Positions 15,560 to 20,299 of a DNA stretch of 20,299 nt are shown here, piece after piece. The notes under the pieces are model-generated. The model was given only the letters and a program-made list of their open reading frames with translations, did not search any database and had not been told where the DNA came from. Origin of the DNA: a virus; IMG/VR virus record IMGVR_UViG_3300010354_000888, positions 1 to 20,299 of that record. One strand, 5' to 3'. The position numbers and the translations under genes were made by a program. Each line of letters opens with the position of its first letter. The stretch's first letter is position 1.

Positions 15560-16018
15560 ATGGGAGCTCGCTCCGCAGGCCTTCTGCCCCGCAGGGGCTA
15601 TACGCTCGACGCGGCCACCGTCCTGGTGGGCCCCGTCGCTGCTGGCACCCGAGGCCGTGCCGCTGAAACCCGCACCGGTGCTGCCCGGATCCTGAACACC
15701 CGCCTGGAGGCTCAGGACACGTTCAAGCTGGTGGCTCGTGGCAATGCCTCGGCTGCCGGGCAGTACACCGTGCAGGTGGCTCATGTTCCCGAAGGCGGGA
15801 CCGTGAATAACAGCCACTACGCCACCATCGCCGTGATCACCTGCGCGCCTGGTATCCAGGAGATCGCGCTGTCCGGCGCTCAAGTCCGTGCACTGGCTGC
15901 AGCCGGTGCGTCGATCACTTCCGGAGACGTGCGCGTCGTGGCGATCCGCGCCAACGCTGGCACCGATGCAAACGCTCCCGCTGGCGTCAACACGATCAGC
16001 GTGGATCTGGCCTACTGA
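15560..16018 (+). CDS. Probable capsid accessory/decoration protein
   Basis: A 152-residue protein directly after the capsid gene. Residues 1-50 are basic with a TRTGAARILNTRLEAQ stretch, followed by a beta-rich part (QYTVQVAHVPEGGTVNNSHY, ATIAVITCAPGIQEIALSG) and the end VNTISVDLAY. Capsid stabilising or decoration proteins commonly occupy this slot, and the beta content fits, but no family is recognised. The start has one of the clearest ribosome sites in the window, TGAGGT about 9 bases before the ATG, unlike the capsid gene itself. A strong intrinsic terminator lies 8 bases after the stop, so this gene probably ends a head transcription unit. Confidence 0.65.
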   Translation: MGARSAGLLPRRGYTLDAATVLVGPVAAGTRGRAAETRTGAARILNTRLEAQDTFKLVARGNASAAGQYTVQVAHVPEGGTVNNSHYATIAVITCAPGIQEIALSGAQVRALAAAGASITSGDVRVVAIRANAGTDANAPAGVNTISVDLAY

Positions 16019-16026
16019 TTCAACAC

Positions 16027-16061
16027 GCCCTGCGGTGCATTCGTGCGCCGTGGGGCTTTTT
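16027..16061 (+). terminator. Intrinsic terminator after the head genes
   Basis: A 13-base-pair stem (16027-16039 with 16044-16056, three G-T wobbles) closes a TTCG tetraloop and runs straight into five T residues (16057-16061). This is the clearest terminator in the window. It separates the capsid genes from the fibre genes. Confidence 0.88.
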
Positions 16062-16082
16062 ACTATCTACGAGGACTGAGCA

Positions 16083-16235
16083 ATGGCTTCGTTTGCGATG
16101 CCCCAGGGCGTGACGGTTGAGCAGATGCTGGTGGCCATGAGCCAGCGGGAGCCGGAGTCGGCACAAGAGCCTGCACCTAAGGCGAAGCGATCGCGGTCTG
16201 ACAAGTCGGCTGAGGCGACTGAGCTGGAAAGCTAA
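16083..16235 (+). CDS. 50-residue protein of unknown role
   Basis: A short frame starting MASFAMPQGVTVEQMLVAMS and continuing as a charged Glu/Lys/Arg/Ser-rich tail. GAGGA (16071-16075) lies 7 bases before the ATG, a good ribosome site, and the gene is the first after the terminator. It ends 3 bases before the next gene. The first 20 residues look like an amphipathic helix and the rest looks disordered. The function is unknown; a small assembly partner of the fibre proteins is one possibility. Confidence 0.62.
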   Translation: MASFAMPQGVTVEQMLVAMSQREPESAQEPAPKAKRSRSDKSAEATELES

Positions 16236-16238
16236 GTT

Positions 16239-16586
16239 ATGGCACGGATCCAGCCTGGCACCTACACCCTGCGCATCCCTCAGCGAGCAACGCTTGAGGA
16301 GTCGTTGACGCTGAAGGCTGGTGGCCAGCCTGTGAACCTGACCGGCTATACGGTGTTGGCTCAGGTTTGGCGCGACGAAAAGCGCCGGCTCAAGCTGGCA
16401 GACCTGACCGTGACGTATGTCAATCGCGCGACGGGCAGCATCAAACTGTCACTCACGCGCGCGCAGACACGGCTGATTACTAGGAGCGGATTCTGGGACT
16501 TGCTGGTGATTGAGCCGGACGGGGAAGCGGATTACTGGCTGGAGGGTCCGGCCGTGCTTGATGTTGGCCTGACGGACGATCAATGA
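16239..16586 (+). CDS. Small beta-rich fibre-associated protein
   Basis: A 115-residue protein with regular strands: [48 protein letters not shown] and [20 protein letters not shown]. The plan, an unstructured start then an immunoglobulin-like sandwich with the phrase VNLTGYT, resembles the N-terminal domain of baseplate upper proteins (BppU-like) that anchor fibres. This is inference from motif style. The stop overlaps the next start (ATGA at 16583-16586), so it is coupled to the tail fibre gene and probably attaches that fibre to the tail tip. Confidence 0.62.
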   Translation: MARIQPGTYTLRIPQRATLEESLTLKAGGQPVNLTGYTVLAQVWRDEKRRLKLADLTVTYVNRATGSIKLSLTRAQTRLITRSGFWDLLVIEPDGEADYWLEGPAVLDVGLTDDQ

Positions 16587-19237
16587 GCAACCAGGTTGAG
16601 GTCGTTGTCAACGCCGCCAGCGTCCCGACAACCGTTGAACTGACAGCACCTGGACCGCAGGGGCCACCTGGGCCGGCGGGCGCCACTGGGGCGCAGGGCC
16701 CGCAGGGTATTGCAGGTCCCCAAGGCCCCGCTGGCGCAACCGGCGCCACTGGTCCGCAGGGTCCATCGGGCGTCATCACTGCCACGGCTCCGGCCACCTA
16801 CGACGCCGGGACGAAGGCCGTCGGCGTCGCCGTCGGCACCACGGCAGGCACAGCGGCGGCTGGTGATGACAGCAGGTTTGCGGAACTCAAGGCCAGGCTT
16901 GACGCCTTCCGTGATGCGACTTGTTTCTATGTCTCAAAGCGCATCACCGCAAGCGACAGCAATAACGGCACAAGCGAGGGTGAACCATTCCTGACGATCG
17001 GCGCCGCAGTGGCAGCAGCCAATGCCTACGTCACTGCTAACCCTGGTGCTCGGGCTCGAATCAAGGTTGGGCCGGGCCGGTTCGTAGAGAGTTCCCTGCC
17101 ATTCAGGACCAAGCCTGACATTCTGGTCAAGGGAGCCAGTCAGCGAGGCACGGTGATTGAGCCGGCCAGTGGTCAAGAACTCAACGGGTTCTTTGCTCTG
17201 GACTCCGGTTGCATGGTGGCTGACTTCCGCTTTGCGGGCCACCAGGCAACCGATACCAGCTCGACAGACTCAACAGTCGGAACCAGGGCCTGGGCGGTGC
17301 GCCTGAACGAGCTGGCAAATGGCGGGCAGGGCGTGATCCTGACCGCCAGCCCCTACATCAAAGACTGCGCCAGCATCACCGCTGAGGACGACGCGGGCCT
17401 GGGCGGCAGCACCAGCACCGGCGACACCGGCGGCGGTGTGCTGGTGGATGGTGCAGCATGCCATCCGACCAGCCCGCTGCGGTCCATCCTCTGCTACGGC
17501 TTCACCCAGCAGAACCTCGGGGGCCCCGGTTGCGTTGTGCGGAACGACGCCTATGCCGAGCTGGTGTCTTTCTTCGGCTTGTTCGGCACTTGGCATGTCC
17601 AGTGCGAGACCGGCGGCCAGGCGACGCTCAGCGGCGGTGGTGCCAGTGAGTTCGGCATCTATGGCCTGGTGGCCGACGGCTACAGCGGCACAGCGCTCTA
17701 CACCGGCTCTCTCCGTGTCGCTGCGTCTAGCGGTGCCACCACCGTCGATGTGGTCAGCCTGTCGGCGAACCGCTTGGGCTCCAGCAGCCGGCCCGCGCCG
17801 GGGCAGATCATGCTGCTCGGTGGCAATCCCTACGTCGTCCAATCCAGCAGCCCGATCGATGCCACCGGCAGCGTGGTGGCCGATACGGCGCCGACCCGGG
17901 CGGGCTACCGAGTGAGCTTCTACAACCCGAGCGGCACCGGCCTGGCGGGCAACGTGGCGCAGGGTGCAACGGCCGACTTCCGGCAGCGGTCGCAGATCAG
18001 CGCCGGCTGTCACTCGGCGAACTACGTCGGCAGCGGCACCAACTACTCGGCGCTGCCCTGGAACGGCGGCGTTCCGATCCGTGGCAATGAAGCGGTCGAA
18101 CGGAATCTCGGTCGCGTGTTCGGCCTGATCGTCAACGACGTGGGCGATGTGCGCATTGCCGGCGGCGCGTTCGCGGTGGACGGGACAACCGGCGCGGTCA
18201 CGATCAACACCAACCAGTTCAACCTGTCCGGCCTCAACGCCATCGGGCCGTTCAGCCGGAACGGTGGCGCCTCGACTGTCGGCGTGCAGCTGCAGGAGGT
18301 GAGCAACAGTGCCTCGCTGCTGGCCAGCACCGGCACCAGCGACGGCAACACCGCGCCAACCCAGTTCGCGGTCAGGACCTACGCGGACGGTCGGTTCCTG
18401 GCGGGGCTGACGGCAACCGCGGGGCAGCCACTGACGGTCAGCGACACCAGCACGCAGGACGGCGCGGGGTTCTGGACCCGCAGCCGGAACATCGAGCTGT
18501 CGCTGAACGCGCCGAACGGGCTCGCGCGACTGGACGGCTCCGGGCTGATCCCGGCGGCGCTGCTGCCGTCCTATGTGGACGATGTGCTGGAGTTCGCGAA
18601 TCTGGCGGCGTTTCCGGCAACGGGCGAGAGCGGGAAAATCTACGTCGCCCGCGACAACGGCAAAACCTACCGCTGGAGCGGCAGCGCTTACATCGAGATC
18701 AGCGCCAGCCCCGGCAGTACAGACGCAGTGCCCGAGGGCAGCGTCAACCTGTATTTCAGCCAGGCCCGCGCCAGGCAGTCGATCAGCGCTAGCGGCTCGC
18801 TGGCCTACGACTCGGCCACGGGCGTCATCAGCTACACCGCGCCGACCCTGGCCAGCGTGGCACTCTCCGGCGCCTACTCCGATCTGGGCGGCCGGCCCAC
18901 ATTGGGAACCGCTGCCGCTCTGAACGTCGGCACCGGCGCTGGCAACGTGGTGCAGCTGGACGGCGCCGGCCGACTGCCGGCGATCGACGGCTCTCAGCTG
19001 ACGAACATGGCCTCGCTGGTTGGTCCGCAGGGCCCAGCCGGCCCCACTGGCCCGACTGGCGCCACGGGCCCACAAGGTCCAGCCGGGCCTGCAGGGCCAG
19101 GCGTGCCGACGGGCGGCACCATTGGGCAGGTGCTCACGAAGCTCAGCGCGACCAACTACGACACTGCATGGCAAACGTCGACTGGCGGCAGCTCCTCCCC
19201 CGGCGCAAATCTTTTCCTGAATATCACCAGCATCTGA
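16583..19237 (+). CDS. Tail fibre with collagen-like segments and beta-helix
   Basis: An 884-residue protein likely to form a trimeric fibre for host contact. Residues 1-23 are a short attachment region. Residues 24-63 are 13 Gly-X-Y triplets (collagen-like). Residues about 110-220 begin with [20 protein letters not shown], an entry motif of right-handed beta-helix proteins, and the body to about residue 640 is Gly/Ser/Thr/Asn-rich repeating strand. Residues about 650-720 carry a widespread phage fibre module ([40 protein letters not shown]). Residues about 735-810 repeat a second module ([20 protein letters not shown]). Residues 814-840 are a second collagen-like run, followed by [20 protein letters not shown], another common fibre phrase. 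No catalytic glycanase residues can be assigned by eye. A long open frame on the other strand is a compositional shadow. Confidence 0.85.
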   Translation: MSNQVEVVVNAASVPTTVELTAPGPQGPPGPAGATGAQGPQGIAGPQGPAGATGATGPQGPSGVITATAPATYDAGTKAVGVAVGTTAGTAAAGDDSRFAELKARLDAFRDATCFYVSKRITASDSNNGTSEGEPFLTIGAAVAAANAYVTANPGARARIKVGPGRFVESSLPFRTKPDILVKGASQRGTVIEPASGQELNGFFALDSGCMVADFRFAGHQATDTSSTDSTVGTRAWAVRLNELANGGQGVILTASPYIKDCASITAEDDAGLGGSTSTGDTGGGVLVDGAACHPTSPLRSILCYGFTQQNLGGPGCVVRNDAYAELVSFFGLFGTWHVQCETGGQATLSGGGASEFGIYGLVADGYSGTALYTGSLRVAASSGATTVDVVSLSANRLGSSSRPAPGQIMLLGGNPYVVQSSSPIDATGSVVADTAPTRAGYRVSFYNPSGTGLAGNVAQGATADFRQRSQISAGCHSANYVGSGTNYSALPWNGGVPIRGNEAVERNLGRVFGLIVNDVGDVRIAGGAFAVDGTTGAVTINTNQFNLSGLNAIGPFSRNGGASTVGVQLQEVSNSASLLASTGTSDGNTAPTQFAVRTYADGRFLAGLTATAGQPLTVSDTSTQDGAGFWTRSRNIELSLNAPNGLARLDGSGLIPAALLPSYVDDVLEFANLAAFPATGESGKIYVARDNGKTYRWSGSAYIEISASPGSTDAVPEGSVNLYFSQARARQSISASGSLAYDSATGVISYTAPTLASVALSGAYSDLGGRPTLGTAAALNVGTGAGNVVQLDGAGRLPAIDGSQLTNMASLVGPQGPAGPTGPTGATGPQGPAGPAGPGVPTGGTIGQVLTKLSATNYDTAWQTSTGGSSSPGANLFLNITSI
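16652..16768 (+). repeat. Collagen-like Gly-X-Y run, N-terminal
   Basis: Thirteen unbroken Gly-X-Y triplets rich in Pro, Ala, Thr and Gln, for example [15 protein letters not shown]. In phage fibres such runs form triple helices that join domains and hold trimers together. Confidence 0.9.
19022..19102 (+). repeat. Collagen-like Gly-X-Y run, C-terminal
   Basis: Nine Gly-X-Y triplets ([16 protein letters not shown] and so on) near the C-terminus of the fibre. The composition is similar to that of the N-terminal run. Confidence 0.9.
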
Positions 19238-19240
19238 ACC

Positions 19241-19636
19241 ATGGCAGCCAATCCCAGCTACATCTCAACGCCACGCATCGGACGTTGCTCGCTGCAGACG
19301 GCAAACACTGCAACGGATGGCACCGGCACGATCACCGATCTGCTCACCGGGGTCGCAGCGGGCACGCGCGTGCTGAGCGTCAACGTGCAGGGCACCGTGC
19401 AGACCGCAGGCGCCCTGGTGAACCTGTTCCTGTGGGACGGCACGCAATGGGATCTATTCGATCAGATCACCATTACCGCGACGACAGGCAACAACACCAC
19501 CAAGGCCTACCGTCTGGTGACGCCATACACCGATCTGGTGCTACCAAGTGCAACATGGAAACTCGGCGCGACGATTACGGTTCAGCCGACCAGTGGGACC
19601 GTCCGTGTTGCAGCGTTCGGTGGTGATCTGACATGA
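19241..19636 (+). CDS. Small beta-rich virion protein between fibre genes
   Basis: A 131-residue protein with a repeated strand pattern: TRVLSVNVQGTVQTAGALVN, LFLWDGTQWDLFDQITITAT, then LGATITVQPTSGTVRVAAFG. It looks like a single beta-sandwich domain. It starts 3 bases after the fibre stop and overlaps the next start (ATGA), so it is translated with both fibre genes. It may be a fibre adaptor or tip protein. The family is not recognised with certainty. Confidence 0.65.
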   Translation: MAANPSYISTPRIGRCSLQTANTATDGTGTITDLLTGVAAGTRVLSVNVQGTVQTAGALVNLFLWDGTQWDLFDQITITATTGNNTTKAYRLVTPYTDLVLPSATWKLGATITVQPTSGTVRVAAFGGDLT

Positions 19637-20299
19637 ACCTGAACTCCGCTGGCTGGCCCGCACAGCTGCTGCGACTGGTCGCCAGATTGCGCAGTGATGG
19701 CCTCAACAGCACAACGCCGGTCACTGAGATCAACGGCGGCAACATCAGTGCCACTAATGCTGACATTGCCTTGGTGGTCAAGGGCGCGGGGGCAATATTG
19801 GCCAACGTGCCAGACGGAACAGTTGTTGGCGGAAGTAAGAGAGGCCAGTTTGCTACTGATTTGCAAAAGTCTCGCACAATCTCAACCCGTGTCGCATCTG
19901 GAACCAACTCAGGAATTTTGAGTGGCTCCAATAATGGGGCCACCTCATCGGGATCTGCCATAGTTGGAGGTGACAACAACACCGCCACCAGCTCTCATGC
20001 GTTCGTTGGCGGCGGTCTGTTTAATACAGCATCTGGCATACAATCAGCTGTCTTGGGTGGCAATTCCAATCTGGCAGCAGCCACAAATAGCGTTGTAGCA
20101 GGAGGAAGTTCTAACGTTGCTGATGGCACCAATTCCTGTATTCTTGGTGGCCGGCTGGGCTCGACCCGAAGCATAAACGGATTTCATGTATTTCCAGCTT
20201 GCAATGCTCCAATTGCAAGCGCTAGTGGAATATCCCAGTGTGGACTTCTGGTCATTGCCAGGGAAACCACAAGTGCGTCTGCAACTGTTCTAGCCAGCA
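19633..20299 (+). CDS. Adhesin-like fibre protein, 3' end outside the window
   Basis: The frame opens at an ATG overlapping the previous stop and stays open for 222 codons to the window end, so the gene is partial. Residues 1-30 are a helical start (MNLNSAGWPAQLLRLVARLR). Residues about 45-70 contain one degenerate repeat unit (VPDGTVVGGSK). Residues 93-173 form five exact 15-residue units plus part of a sixth, with the pattern SxxxGGxxNxAxxxx, as in the head repeats of trimeric autotransporter adhesins (YadA/Hep_Hag type), a left-handed beta-roll. This fold is used in some phage fibres, so a trimeric receptor-binding fibre is inferred. Hand-counted GC is 27-32 of 60 bases in lines from 19921 to 20220 against 42 of 60 at 18121-18180, suggesting acquisition by exchange. 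Confidence 0.75.
   Translation, partial: MNLNSAGWPAQLLRLVARLRSDGLNSTTPVTEINGGNISATNADIALVVKGAGAILANVPDGTVVGGSKRGQFATDLQKSRTISTRVASGTNSGILSGSNNGATSSGSAIVGGDNNTATSSHAFVGGGLFNTASGIQSAVLGGNSNLAAATNSVVAGGSSNVADGTNSCILGGRLGSTRSINGFHVFPACNAPIASASGISQCGLLVIARETTSASATVLAS
19909..20151 (+). repeat. 45-base / 15-residue adhesin head repeats
   Basis: Units start at 19909, 19954, 19999, 20044 and 20089, with a partial sixth at 20134. Each is exactly 45 bases long. Protein units include SAIVGGDNNTATSSH, SAVLGGNSNLAAATN and SVVAGGSSNVADGTN. The DNA is well diverged between units, so the period is conserved at protein level. Confidence 0.88.

Noticed and set aside
16061-16066. TACTAT as a -10 promoter element before the gene at 16083
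   Set aside because: It matches the consensus at only four of six positions, overlaps the terminator T tract and has no -35 partner at proper spacing.
17270-19174. A 634-codon open frame on the minus strand
   Set aside because: It is antisense to the tail fibre, whose collagen, beta-helix and fibre modules are clear on the + strand. The minus product is Arg/Ala/Gly-rich with no coherent domain, as expected from high-GC shadowing.
19909-20151. A CRISPR array or DNA satellite
   Set aside because: The 45-base period is conserved only at protein level, lies in frame within a coding sequence, and lacks identical repeats with unique spacers.

Overview
The window is a densely packed structural (virion) gene block of a long-tailed, siphovirus-like bacteriophage or prophage. 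Almost everything reads on the + strand. Genes abut or overlap by a few bases, often as ATGA or GTGA stop/start overlaps. No integrase, lysis, replication, terminase or portal gene is visible, so a free phage cannot be told from a prophage. Most of the block is GC-rich. The host is not identifiable with certainty. An AP2-type DNA-binding domain, several starts without a Shine-Dalgarno sequence, and the overall protein style would fit a picocyanobacterial (Synechococcus/Cyanobium-like) phage, but this is inference.

Layout. 20-1242: a tail assembly chaperone pair. The second reading frame is reached by a -1 ribosomal frameshift at GGGAAAG (574-580), the same heptamer used by lambda G/GT. 1049-1381 (minus): a small AP2-domain protein, antisense to the end of the chaperone gene. 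1487-2317: tail tube protein with an inserted beta-rich domain, followed by a TTCG-loop hairpin. 2299-2538 (minus): a small unknown protein. 2581-3009: small protein, possibly a tail terminator or completion protein. 3013-7263: TP901-type tape measure protein with a coiled-coil segment of about 210 residues duplicated in tandem. 7272-8018 and 8015-11254: distal tail or baseplate proteins, the second ending in a 22-residue repeat array and a LamG-like lectin domain. 11288-13589: three virion proteins of unknown role. 13586-13714: a 42-residue protein. 13727-14497: scaffolding protein. 14609-15529: major capsid protein. 15560-16018: probable capsid accessory protein, followed by a strong intrinsic terminator (16027-16061). 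16083-16235: a 50-residue protein. 16239-16586: small beta-rich protein. 16583-19237: tail fibre with two collagen-like segments. 19241-19636: small virion protein. 19633 to the window end: the first part of an adhesin-like fibre built on exact 15-residue repeats.

How it works together. The chaperones coat the tape measure while tail tube subunits polymerise. The distal proteins form the tail tip. The scaffold directs capsid assembly. The lectin, collagen/beta-helix and head-repeat proteins probably make host contact. The order is unusual for a siphovirus: chaperone before tail tube, and scaffold plus capsid placed downstream of the tail tip genes. The most notable points are the frameshift cassette, the antisense AP2 gene, the tape measure duplication, and the lower-GC patches that fall mainly in presumed surface proteins.
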